The notes under the pieces were generated by a model. It was not told the DNA's origin and ran no database searches. It worked only from the letters and a program-made list of their open reading frames with translations. The position numbers and the translations under genes were made by a program. A DNA stretch of 64,000 nt from Oreohelix idahoensis (lineage: Eukaryota > Mollusca > Gastropoda > Stylommatophora > Oreohelicidae): assembly GCA_024509875.1 (NCBI GenBank), contig JAMPIV010013766.1, positions 374,501-438,500 on the forward strand. The letters run 5' to 3'. Shown here in pieces: positions 1 to 10,331 of the stretch; the stretch's first letter is position 1, and every line of letters begins with the position of its first letter.

Positions 1-1510
1 TCTTGTTTTCTTGTGCTACTGTAACATGAGGAGGGTATCATTCTTGTTTTCTTGTGCTACTGTAACATGAGGAAGGTTTCATTCTTGTTTTCTTGTGCTA
101 CTGTAACATGAGGAGGGTATCATTCTTGTTTTCTTGTGCTACTGTAACATGAGGAAGGTTTCATTCTTGTTTTCTTGTGCTACTGTAACATGAGGAGGGT
201 ATCATTCTTGTTTTCTTGTGCTACTGTAACATGAGGAAGATTTCATTCTTGCTTTCTTTCATTACTATAGCATGAGGAGGGTATCATTCTTGTTTTCTTG
301 TGTTACTGTAACATGAGGAAGGTTTCATTCTTGTTTTCTTGTGTTACTGTAACATGAGGAAGATTTCATTCTTGCTTTCTTGTGCTACTGTAGCATGAGG
401 AGGGTATCATTCTTGTTTTCTTGTGCTACTGTAACATGAGGAAGGTTTCATTCTTGTTTTCTTGTGTTACTGTAACATGAGGAAGGTTTCATTCTTGTTT
501 TCTTGTGTTACTGTAACATGAGGAAGATTTCATTCTTGCTTTCTTTCATTACTATAGCATGAGGAGGGTATCATTCTTGTTTTCTTGTGCTACTGTAACA
601 TGAGGAAGGTTTCATTCTTGTTTTCTTGTGCTACTGTAACATGAGGAGGGTATCATTCTTGTTTTCTTGTGCTACTGTAACATGAGGAAGGTTTCATTCT
701 TGTTTTCTTGTGCTACTGTAACATGAGGAAGATTTCATTCTTGCTTTCTTTCATTACTATAGCATGAGGAGGGTATCATTCTTGTTTTCTTGTGCTACTG
801 TAACATGAGGAAGGTTTCATTCTTGTTTTCTTGTGCTACTGTAACATGAGGAAGATTTCATTCTTGTTTTCTTGTGTTACTGTAACATGAGGAAGGTTTC
901 ATTCTTGTTTTCTTGTGCTACTGTAACATGAGGAAGGTTTCATTCTTGTTTTCTTGTGTTACTGTAACATGAGGAAGGTTTCATTCTTGTTTTCTTGTGC
1001 TACTGTAACATGAGGAAGGTTTCATTCTTGTTTTCTTGTGCTACTGTAACATGAGGAAGGTTTCATTCTTGTTTTCTTGTGTTACTGTAACATGAGGAAG
1101 TTTTCATTATTGTTTTCTTGTGCTACTGTAACATGAGGAAGGTTTCATTCTTGTTTTCTTGTGCTACTGTAACATGAGGAAGGTTTCATTCTTGTTTTCT
1201 TGTGCTACTGTAACATGAGGAAGGTTTCATTCTTGCTTTCTTTCATTACTATAGCATGAGGAGGGTATCATTCTTGTTTTCTTGTGCTACTGTAACATGA
1301 GGAAGGTTTCATTCTTGCTTTCTTTCATTACTATAGCATGAGGAGGGTATCATTCTTGTTTTCTTGTGCTACTGTAACATGAGGAAGGTTTCATTCTTGT
1401 TTTCTTGTGTTACTGTAACATGAGGAAGGTTTCATTCTTGTTTTCTTGTGTTACTGTAACATGAGGAGGGTATCATTCTTGTTTTCTTGTGTTACTGTAA
1501 TTGAGGTTGG
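1..1510. repeat. 41-bp minisatellite, left arm
   Basis: Tandem units of 41 bp built around catgaggaaggtttcattct and tgttttcttgtgctactgta. There are two subtypes: the main one, and a minor one with the core ctttctttcattactatag that is followed by gaggagggta. About 36 units fill this arm. The array resumes at 10332 after the LTR retrotransposon. It lies in the gli intron beyond exon 13 or downstream of the gene. Confidence 0.97.
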
Positions 1511-1522
1511 ATCTTAATGATA

Positions 1523-1650
1523 AAAAAATTAGAAAGGGAAATAATAAGAATGACAATATTTATAAGGGGAAACAATTCAAACAAACTGCTTCACTTATTG
1601 GTTCTTCAGGCCAATCTTCCAGATCAAAAGATTTTGATAACAATAATCAG
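1523..1650 (+). pseudogene. Diverged gag fragment abutting the 5' LTR
   Basis: This stretch aligns with roughly 4863-4985 of the adjacent element's own gag (shared blocks such as aagggaaataat and agattttgataacaataat). By eye it is about two thirds identical, with a few small gaps. It ends exactly where the 5' LTR begins. It comes from a related but older or different element copy and codes for nothing intact. Confidence 0.8.
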
Positions 1651-1651
1651 C

Positions 1652-2536
1652 TGTTACGTACATTTATTACCTAAGGGGGTAGTCTTCGGTCCTGCCAAAT
1701 GTACGCACCAGTCTTTATATATTTTATTATTTGTGCGTTCGATTGATTCACGCACTGACGTGCACAATGCAGTGTGAGTTGCTTTGGACGCACGGGTAAC
1801 CTGGTTTGGGGATTGTGACGTCATGTTTTGAACGGGGCAGTGCGGACTTTATTATGTCCGAGATATATATTATTGGAATTTTCTGGCAGTTTTGTATAAG
1901 CCAGTATGTTATATTGATTCAATTGGTATTCTTGACGAAGCCAATGATGGAAGGATCATGTAAGTGTCGCCCCGGTTATATTTGTATATTTATTGCCGTA
2001 AACTAAAGTATCAGGCCGCTCCCAGTTGTAGTCTAGCGGGAAGTCATCTTAGCATGTAATTTCCTAGAATGGACAGACGGAGTCGGTGGTCATATTAGAT
2101 TACCGTAGAGGAATAATACCTACGTGTAAACCAGTTTATTTATTCGTATGCTTCATATTTTAAATGCCGTACATGCTTCAATGCCAAAGTCGTGGCATGG
2201 ATGTAAAGAGAGGTTAGCCGATTCAGAACTCGAACCTGAATAGATTGTTGTGGATGTTTATAAGACTTAATTCTTGAAGAATCACTAAGAATGATCAGCA
2301 ACTTCAAAGTATGACATTTTGTACCTATAATCTGTAACTATGATCGTATCGTTCCTTCGTATGTGCCATGTTGAATAAACTATATGTACAGTAAACCGAC
2401 TTATGTACTACCATCGATGGAACAGTTTAAACACTACTTGTTGTAGTTCGTTTTCACAGAACAGTTTATTGACATTTTGTTCATATTACCATTCGCGTTA
2501 TGAAGACCAACACCATTACCATAAACAACTACAACA
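1652..2536 (+). repeat. 5' LTR
   Basis: 885 bp beginning TGTTACG and ending ACAACA, with terminal CTGTT/AACAG inverted repeats if one base is added on each side. A polyadenylation signal AATAAA is at 2374-2379, about 160 bp before the LTR end. The small open frame at 1806-2006 recurs in both LTRs, lacks coding features and is not called. Confidence 0.93.
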
Positions 2537-2541
2537 GTAAT

Positions 2542-2559
2542 TGGTGCGCCAGCGTGGTC
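2542..2559 (+). other. Candidate primer-binding site
   Basis: TGGTGCGCCAGCGTGG follows the LTR by five bases, starting with the TGG expected to pair with a tRNA CCA end. It resembles a tRNA-Lys-type site with one extra base and a few mismatches. The tRNA identity is uncertain. Confidence 0.55.
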
Positions 2560-3636
2560 TGAAATTTATCATTTCAAAGGATCTTACTCAATCAAATTAA
2601 TCGTTTGAAAATAGAATGTGTACTTTCAAGGCGACATCATCGTCAAGTTGGAACTTGTTGTCAAAATGAATCTTAATCAACTGACCGTTACGAGATTCTC
2701 AAGGTCATCTATCAACCTTCACTTCGGGTTGTACAGGGACTGACTGCCTTCGTTATCATTTCGTGCGAGCTGATGCTGTATTCGCAGATCGAATTATTTT
2801 AGCTTCAAACGTACATCCACGGAGACGAGGCACATTGTTTTTTTCCCGGCACACGCGAGCTAAGTATAACTTGTATCCGTTATACATTTTATTATTATTA
2901 GCTGTGCCTTAATTGTTTATGTCCACCTTTATATTTTCCGTGTTATGTGTTATATGTTGTGTATTCTTTGTGGGAGGTAGGGTTTGGAGACTCACGGAGG
3001 ATACATCCCAGTTTCACACCAGGGCCTTCGTGACTGTTCTTTAGGAATTGTTTTGCAGACTTCCCTCAGTGGAATGTTCCTACGCGTGAGCGTAGAAGGA
3101 TTCTAGGTCCACTGTGTCTGGTGGTCTGTGACACCTGACTGTTTAGCTGTAGTGTCAAGTTTTAATTGTTGTTTTCGTATTTATTTTTATTCGTAATTTA
3201 GTTTTATGATGAATTTTGTTTGTATTTTGCGTCCATCTCACCTTTCCTGTCGTTCAGTTTTTTACAAAACCTATGTTTTTTACACTGTGTTGTCAATTGT
3301 ACTGTTAATTATCTGATCGTAGTTATCGTCGTATATTTTTACGATATTCTATTTTAGTTATACATTTTTATTTTTTTTTGATTTCTACGATTGTGTTCAC
3401 CCGTCCAGTTTATCATGTCTTGTCGGTTATGTTTCTATTGTCTTTCTCGTTGTTCATTTCATGACATTTGATTACATAAATTTATTGATTAATAACATAT
3501 TTAATAATTATATGATAACATTATACCGTTCTAAGGACAGGAACGAAGAACACTTGTTATAGTAACAAGGTTAATTAATTTATATTGATTAATTATCATT
3601 TTAAATATCTAGAGTACTGTGACTACTTATATAGAA
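2560..3636 (+). other. Element leader between PBS and gag
   Basis: About 1.1 kb of AT-rich untranslated leader of the LTR element. I see no coding sequence. It contains many in-frame stops, so the first plausible gag codons are at 3637. Confidence 0.6.
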
Positions 3637-3866
3637 TAATGTATTCACTCGATTATTTCATTAAGCAAGCAAAAGCTTTGCAAATACCTGCTGAAGAGGT
3701 AAGACAATTCGCTATGTCAGAATATAAAGAGGCTCAAAGGTTGGAAGCTAAAGATTGGAAGCTGAAAAGTTAAGATTGGAAAATTTGAAATTTGAGGCAG
3801 ATCAAAAAAGGATTGAGGCGGAGGAAGATGAGAAAAGGAGGAAATCTGAGGCGGAAGAGATTAAAT
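3637..3866 (+). pseudogene. Gag N-terminus, out of frame with the main frame
   Basis: ATG at 3637 opens a gag-like start (LDYFIKQAKALQIPAEEVRQF). The frame is left near 3750-3758. A Glu/Lys coiled-coil stretch (EADQKRIEAEEDEKRRK) then continues in another frame up to the TGA at 3866-3868. The main gag-pol frame is a third frame beginning at 3865. Two frame changes therefore separate the natural-looking gag start from the rest. This could be decay of this copy, sequencing error in the GAA-rich tract, or initiation at 3865. Confidence 0.65.
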
Positions 3867-6800
3867 GAAAAAGAGGAAATTTATAGCTGAGGAAGAGGAG
3901 AGAAAAATGAGATTAACTGCTGAGGAGGATGAAAAGAAGAGGAAATTTATAGCTGAGGAAGAGAAAAAAATGAGATTAACCGCTGAATTGGAAGAGAAAC
4001 GATTTCAGCGAGAGGCAGAACAGAAACAAAAAGAAATGGAAGTTAAACAAAAGGAAATGGAAGAAAGAAGATTAATAGCTGAACAAAATACATTACGACT
4101 TCAGCTTGAGAGGGAAGAGAATGATAGAAAACGACAGCATGAACTAAAATTAGCAGAGTCAGAATATGAGAGACTTAGGTTAACTCAGGAATCTAATTCT
4201 CAGAGAACTTTTGAAAGCCAAACTTCATCCAGACAGGATCATTTTAAGGAAATTCACCTTAAATTACCAAAATTTAATCCCCCGTCTGATGACGTAATAT
4301 TCTTCCTAGATAGGTTTGAGGCCACTTGTGGATCTTATAACGTGGATAAAGCGCTATACTGTACATATTTATCCAGATTACTTACAGGGGATGCATTAGC
4401 AGTTTATCATACCACCAGCATTGGTGAGAAAAATGACTATAATGCTCTTAGAGCAGCACTTCTGCAAAAATTCCAAATGACAGAAGACGAATATCGTTTA
4501 AGATTTCATACATTACTACCTCAATCTGGCAGAAATTTTAGTGATTTTCTGTCACAGATACGACTAACATTAGAAAGATGGATTGAATTATCCAAAATTG
4601 AAAAGTCATATGAAGGTCTCTTCGATTTACTGATGCACGATAAGGTACTTTCGTCTGTAAATCCTACATTTCTCGCATTTTTACACGAACGGAAACCTTT
4701 ATCTATGAAAGGCTTAGAAGAACATGCAAAAAATTTTTGTACTGCTCACCCAAACATGGATCTAAGTAACGCACAGATTAAGAATGAATTGCCTGTTGCT
4801 TTTGCAGCACAACAAAACAATTTTTCACGAAATCGTTCCTTTAGTGCTGACAGGTATGTCAATAAGGGAAATAATTACAATTTTAACAATGATAACTTTT
4901 ACAAAGGGAAGCAATTTCAACAATCTGCTCCATTTAATGTTTCTTGGAACCAAACTCACAGATCACGAGATTTTGGTAACAATAATTTTAAAAATAATCA
5001 AGGACATTATAATAAACAAAACTGGAGATCAAAATCTCAGGGTCCACAAAACAGACAAGGTTCTTGGAATAAAAATTTTAAAGAACATCATAACTTTAAT
5101 TATACAAATTATCGGACTCATCCAAATTTTAACTCAAGCAGAAACGACAATTGTAGCAATTTTAATGACAAAAATCACAATCGATCGCGCCGACGAGATA
5201 GATCGTCGAGTAATACAGGTAGACATTCTAATGTTGCTTTTAGTGATACACAGGCTAACATTGAACAGGGTAAAGGAGCTGAAACTCATAATGCTATGTG
5301 TTGTTCTCTTGATTGTACCCAAGTCAAAGATTGTTCAGAATGCTCTACTCTTTTCCAGCCCAAGGCGATCACGACGCTGCGTTGCGGTCATACTTTGCCT
5401 AGTCTACCTGCAGTCTGCATGGCCACTCCTGCGTCAGTACACCAGGGACAGGGCTCTCTTAAGTTTAACAGAGGATTTGTTAACAATATTTCATGCTCTC
5501 TTTTATTCGACTCAGGTTGTACCACTGTGGGCGTCCGGACTTCGCTGATCGACCCTAGTTGTGCGACGGGCAGGGTTGTGAAATGTGTGACGTTTGGCGG
5601 AACTGTGGAAACATTTCCCACAGCCATTATAACACTTCATACACCATTTTTTTCAGGACAGATCCAGGCTTGTCTTCTTCCAAATCCAATTTGTGATTTA
5701 ATACTTGGTCGCATACATGGTATTAAAGAGTGTTCACCACAGCAAATTGCTGAATGGGAAGAGCGACATATTCAAACTGCAAATGTAGTAGTGACTAGAG
5801 CGCAAGCTACCAATATGTCGCATGATACACCTGTTGAACCTACAGTTCATACCACTTGTGATGATGATGCTCCTATTTCACGGGAGTTGTTTGCAACATT
5901 GCAAAAGAATGATGATTCATTAAAAAATTTTTTTCAGTACGTGAACAAAAAGAATACCAGCAACAAACTTGCAAAATCTAGACATGACTTTATACTTAAA
6001 AATGGGATTTTGGTTAGAGTAATACGGGAAAAGGATTCATCCTTATGTTATCAGATCTTAGTCCCATCCTCTATGAGATCTCGTATATTACGACATGCGC
6101 ATGACTCGCAATGTGCGGGCCATATGGGTTTTTCGCGTACCAAATCCAGAGTGCTTTCTGCATTGTACTGGCCAGGCGTTCATAGAGATGTTACTCTCTA
6201 TTGTCGGTCCTGTTTGATATGTCAAGAAGTTAAGGTACGGGGTCCATTTCATGCGGCTCCTATTCAAGCTGCAGACATCCCGATTAGACCATTTGATAAA
6301 ATGGCTATAGACATTATTGGTCCGATGCTTCCATCTGCTAGAGGGCATACGCATATTCTTACGTGCATTGATATGTGCACTCGTTGGCCTGAAGCCATCC
6401 CTCTCAAGAACACTTCATCTGCCAGTGTAGCAGAGGCATTGATGTTAATCTTCTCACGCATTGGTTTTCCACGGAAAATCTTGTCAGATCATGGGGTTCA
6501 GTTCATTTCTGAATCCATGTCTCAAGTTATGAAGACATTAGGTATAGACAGATCTCTGAGTTCTATTTATCATCCGATGTCAAATGGGTTAATTGAGCGT
6601 CTAAATAGGACACTCAAGCAGTTGTTGGGTAAGATGACTCAAGACCATCCCCAAGACTGGGATCGGGTCCTACCCGCTTGTCTCTTTGCGTATCGCGAAG
6701 TACAAAATCAAGCCACGGGGTTTTCTCCATTCCAGCTTGTTTTTGGCATGCAACCACGCGGTCCGATGTCGTTAATCCACAACTTATTGGTTGATGAGAA

Positions 6801-8739
6801 TATTAAAGAGGAAACTCAATCATCCTATGAGTATGTGATCTCTCTTAGAAAGAGAATCATAGATGCTTGTAGACTAGCTACTGCATCATCCGAACAAGCC
6901 AAAGAAAAAGCTCGTCTATTTGCAAACAAGTATAGACGTCTTCGCCAGCTTATTCCTGGTGACGAAGCTTTTGTATTACTCCCTGCGCATAACAATCGTC
7001 TTTTAATTACCTGGAGAGGTCCTTTCAGGATCATCTCAAGAATATCCGATGTCGACTACATCGTTGATGTTAATGGTAAACATAAAACCTTCCACATTAA
7101 CATGTTGAAGGAGTATTACTCACGTCCTGATTATCTACAGTCAGTGTTTCAAGCAACTGACGATCCTACACCTCCTATTCAACACTATTCTAGTTTGTCA
7201 GTCATCCAAGAAGAAGAATCTTCTTTTGATGATGTACAACTACCAATACCAGTTGTACCACTCCATTCAATTGAGAAATGGAATGATGTTACAATCTCAT
7301 CTACTCTTTCGGCTGATCAACGTCAGCAAGTCTCTAATATTCTACACTCGTATGAGGATGTCCTCACTGACATCCCAGGTCATACGTCAGTCATCCAACA
7401 TGATATTATTCTGACTGACGATACACCTATTCGAGTTCGCCCATATCCTATCCCTTTACACTTCCGTGATAAGGTTGATAAGGAATTGGATGAGATGCTT
7501 CAATTAAATATAATTGAACCATCTTCATCACCATATTCTTCTTCTATGGTAATCATTAGGAAGAAGGACAATAATATACGTCTTTGCGTAGATTACAGGA
7601 AATTAAACAAAGTTACAAAATTCGATGCGGAACCGTTACCTCTTTTAGACGACTTATTGGAGAAATTATCTCATGCCACATTCTTTTCGAAATTTGACCT
7701 TTCAAAGGGTTATTGGCAAGTGCCACTCACTACTAAAGCAAAGCCATTTACCGCTTTCTCGACGCCACGGGGTCTTTTTCAATGGAATTTTATGCCATTC
7801 GGATTAATGAATGCGCCAGCTACCTTTGTACGCATGATGCGTCGCATATTGTCTCATCGTCCCGATGTCATTACTTATATAGATGACATCTGTCTTTTCA
7901 GTGACTCTTGGGATGAACATATTCAGGGTTTAAAATCTTTACTTTCTACCTTACGGGATTATAACTTAACAGCGAAACCTTCAAAGGCTTTTGTCGGTTT
8001 TCATGACATCTCCTTTCTTGGTCACCGTATAGGTCGCGGTTTAATGTATACAGAAGACAGTAACGTCTCTAAAATTTTAAACATCTCAGCACCTAAGACA
8101 AAAAAACAAGTGAGATCGCTCTTAGGACTAATACAGTTCTATTCTAAATTCATCCCTCATTTGTCTACTATAACTGCACCTTTTTCTTCGTTACTTAAAA
8201 AAGGCACATCTAATGTAATAAAGTGGTCGCAGGATCACCAAGCGGCTTTAGACTATATAAAACAATTTTTTTCAAATAAGCCTTTTTTAAGGTTGCCTAA
8301 CAAAGATCTCACCTTTGTTCTTCGCAGTGATGCTTCTTCCTACGCTATTGCGGCAGTTTTGATGCAGGAATACGGAGGCACCTTATTTCCGGTTATGTAC
8401 GTATCCAGAAAGCTTACGACGAGCGAGATGAAATATTCCGTTCTGGATAAAGAGCTCCTCGCTCTTGTTTGGGCAATCACAAAACTGGATCGTTATCTCC
8501 TCGGATCACACTTTGTGGTGGAATCCGACCAGAAAGCCCTTACAGCACTGAACACAGGGAACGTTAAGTCATCAAAGTCAGCGCGTTACGCTATAGCACT
8601 TCAACCGTTCCATTTTGAGATACGAGCTATTCCTGGAGTACAGAATGTGTTCGCAGACTGTCTGTCAAGATGCCCTAGTGAACGTGTTGAAACTAAACCA
8701 CTTCCAGATGGTGAAACATCCTCACCGAAACATGAATAA
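3865..8739 (+). CDS. Gag-Pol polyprotein of Gmr1-type retrotransposon
   Basis: 1,624-residue open frame; the start at 3865 is the first ATG of this frame but probably not the native gag start. Domains: Glu/Lys coiled coil (about 1-115); retrotransposon gag core (130-300, LPKFNPPSDDVIFFLDRFE); Asn/Arg-rich nucleic-acid-binding segment (310-460); aspartic protease with DSG at 549-551 and ILG near 614; integrase zinc region (H744 to C783/C786); DDE core D816, D875, E911 with exact D-X35-E spacing; GPF motif 1052-1054; reverse transcriptase with YIDD at 1338-1341; RNase H with D1489, E1530, D1555. It makes the capsid and the enzymes that copy the RNA into DNA and integrate it. All catalytic residues I looked for are present, so pol may be functional. 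There is no chromodomain and no CCHC knuckle; cysteines near 480-495 are not a standard knuckle. Confidence 0.93.
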   Translation: MKKRKFIAEEEERKMRLTAEEDEKKRKFIAEEEKKMRLTAELEEKRFQREAEQKQKEMEVKQKEMEERRLIAEQNTLRLQLEREENDRKRQHELKLAESEYERLRLTQESNSQRTFESQTSSRQDHFKEIHLKLPKFNPPSDDVIFFLDRFEATCGSYNVDKALYCTYLSRLLTGDALAVYHTTSIGEKNDYNALRAALLQKFQMTEDEYRLRFHTLLPQSGRNFSDFLSQIRLTLERWIELSKIEKSYEGLFDLLMHDKVLSSVNPTFLAFLHERKPLSMKGLEEHAKNFCTAHPNMDLSNAQIKNELPVAFAAQQNNFSRNRSFSADRYVNKGNNYNFNNDNFYKGKQFQQSAPFNVSWNQTHRSRDFGNNNFKNNQGHYNKQNWRSKSQGPQNRQGSWNKNFKEHHNFNYTNYRTHPNFNSSRNDNCSNFNDKNHNRSRRRDRSSSNTGRHSNVAFSDTQANIEQGKGAETHNAMCCSLDCTQVKDCSECSTLFQPKAITTLRCGHTLPSLPAVCMATPASVHQGQGSLKFNRGFVNNISCSLLFDSGCTTVGVRTSLIDPSCATGRVVKCVTFGGTVETFPTAIITLHTPFFSGQIQACLLPNPICDLILGRIHGIKECSPQQIAEWEERHIQTANVVVTRAQATNMSHDTPVEPTVHTTCDDDAPISRELFATLQKNDDSLKNFFQYVNKKNTSNKLAKSRHDFILKNGILVRVIREKDSSLCYQILVPSSMRSRILRHAHDSQCAGHMGFSRTKSRVLSALYWPGVHRDVTLYCRSCLICQEVKVRGPFHAAPIQAADIPIRPFDKMAIDIIGPMLPSARGHTHILTCIDMCTRWPEAIPLKNTSSASVAEALMLIFSRIGFPRKILSDHGVQFISESMSQVMKTLGIDRSLSSIYHPMSNGLIERLNRTLKQLLGKMTQDHPQDWDRVLPACLFAYREVQNQATGFSPFQLVFGMQPRGPMSLIHNLLVDENIKEETQSSYEYVISLRKRIIDACRLATASSEQAKEKARLFANKYRRLRQLIPGDEAFVLLPAHNNRLLITWRGPFRIISRISDVDYIVDVNGKHKTFHINMLKEYYSRPDYLQSVFQATDDPTPPIQHYSSLSVIQEEESSFDDVQLPIPVVPLHSIEKWNDVTISSTLSADQRQQVSNILHSYEDVLTDIPGHTSVIQHDIILTDDTPIRVRPYPIPLHFRDKVDKELDEMLQLNIIEPSSSPYSSSMVIIRKKDNNIRLCVDYRKLNKVTKFDAEPLPLLDDLLEKLSHATFFSKFDLSKGYWQVPLTTKAKPFTAFSTPRGLFQWNFMPFGLMNAPATFVRMMRRILSHRPDVITYIDDICLFSDSWDEHIQGLKSLLSTLRDYNLTAKPSKAFVGFHDISFLGHRIGRGLMYTEDSNVSKILNISAPKTKKQVRSLLGLIQFYSKFIPHLSTITAPFSSLLKKGTSNVIKWSQDHQAALDYIKQFFSNKPFLRLPNKDLTFVLRSDASSYAIAAVLMQEYGGTLFPVMYVSRKLTTSEMKYSVLDKELLALVWAITKLDRYLLGSHFVVESDQKALTALNTGNVKSSKSARYAIALQPFHFEIRAIPGVQNVFADCLSRCPSERVETKPLPDGETSSPKHE

Positions 8740-9424
8740 CTATGTACAGTATCATTGATTGTACATCTGCAAAGACTATGTATAGATCTGCATTATTCGT
8801 ACAAGTATAACTTCCAGGATATACTTACTTCTGGATTATAACATCACTTTTTGTGCAGTAACGTTTTGTTAGAACGGGAACATTGGTACTACAGTAACTT
8901 TTTTATTACTATGGAAACATTGTTAAAAGCAACAAATAGACATTCATTATCGTTATGGAACATATTACACTACATATCGTGTTCGTAAACGTATTTCGGG
9001 CATGGAACATTGAGAACATATTCTTGTCGATTCTAAACAGTTCTAAACAAATATTCACAATGATTGGAATTAGAATTACTTAAAATAAATTAGTAGTTAT
9101 TTATTTGTGTGTAATTAAGTACTATTAATTAGAATAATTCAATTTAATCGATTTGATTGATTATAAATCACACATCTACTAACTTTATTAGTGTCTCGCA
9201 ATACGTGTATTCACGTATCCCACTACATGATATCTCACTTTTCGATAACTAGTCAAACTTACTAGTGTTAGATAACAGTAAGTGTGTTGCTTCTTAAAGT
9301 GTTTAATTATGCTTTGTTTCATTTTGCATGTTGTATTTTAAAATTTTCTGTTCTATTGATTCTCTTATCATTGATTATCATCAGTGTTGCTGGTTAAAAA
9401 AAAAATTAATAGAATTAATTTTTT
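8740..9424 (+). other. Element 3' untranslated region
   Basis: AT-rich stretch between the gag-pol stop and the polypurine tract. No coding region is recognised. Confidence 0.6.
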
Positions 9425-9446
9425 TAAGGGGAGGTCATAAGGGAGC
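9425..9446 (+). other. Polypurine tract
   Basis: The purine-rich run aaggggaggtcataagggag lies immediately before the 3' LTR, the position of the plus-strand primer. Confidence 0.75.
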
Positions 9447-10331
9447 TGTTACGTACATTTATTACCTAAGGGGGTAGTCTTCGGTCCTGCCAAATGTACG
9501 CACCAGTCTTTATATATTTTATTATTTGTGCGTTCGATTGATTCACGCACTGACGTGCACAATGCAGTGTGAGTTGCTTTGGACGCACGGGTAACCTGGT
9601 TTGGGGATTGTGACGTCATGTTTTGAACGGGGCAGTGCGGACTTTGTTATGTCCGAGATATATATTATTGGAATTTTCTGGCAGTTTTGTATAAGCCAGT
9701 ATGTTATATTGATTCAATTGGTATTCTTGACGAAGCCAATGATGGAAGGATCATGTAAGTGTCGCCCCGGTTATATTTGTATATTTATTGCCGTAAACTA
9801 AAGTATCAGGCCGCTCCCAGTTGTAGTCTAGCGGGAAGTCATCTTAGCATGTAATTTCCTAGAATGGACAGACGGAGTCGGTGGTCATATTAGATTACCG
9901 TAGAGGAATAATACCTACGTGTAAACCAGTTTATTTATTCGTATGCTTCATATTTTAAATGCCGTACATGCTTCAATGCCAAAGTCGTGGCATGGATGTA
10001 AAGAGAGGTTAGCCGATTCAGAACTCGAACCTGAATAGATTGTTGTGGATGTTTATAAGACTTAATTCTTGAAGAATCACTAAGAATGATCAGCAACTTC
10101 AAAGTATGACATTTTGTACCTATAATCTGTAACTATGATCGTATCGTTCCTTCGTATGTGCCATGTTGAATAAACTATATGTACAGTAAACCGACTTATG
10201 TACTACCATCGATGGAACAGTTTAAACACTACTTGTTGTAGTTCGTTTTCACAGAACAGTTTATTGACATTTTGTTCATATTACCATTCGCGTTATGAAG
10301 ACCAACACCATTACCATAAACAACTACAACA
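9447..10331 (+). repeat. 3' LTR
   Basis: 885 bp, the same length as the 5' LTR and identical by eye except 9646. Its end joins minisatellite sequence (gtatcattcttg) directly. Confidence 0.93.

Larger units (their letters stand above)
1652..10331 (+). mobile_element. Gmr1-type Ty3/gypsy LTR retrotransposon
   Basis: 8,680-bp element with 885-bp LTRs, a primer-binding-like site, a gag-pol frame and a polypurine tract. The domain order in the long frame is gag, protease, integrase, reverse transcriptase, RNase H. Integrase before RT is typical of Ty1/copia, but within Ty3/gypsy it is known from the Gmr1 group. No envelope gene is present. The LTRs differ at one position that I could find (1851 a versus 9646 g), which means recent insertion. 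It sits inside the 41-bp minisatellite. No clean target-site duplication is visible, because a gag fragment abuts the left LTR. Confidence 0.93.

Noticed and set aside
1806..2006. 66-codon frame in the LTR, repeated at 9601
   Set aside because: Repeated only because the LTR is; no ATG at the given start and no domain.
4784..5548. 254-codon plus frame overlapping gag
   Set aside because: Shadow of the Asn-rich gag segment in another frame; it was useful only for spotting the gag fragment at 1523-1650.
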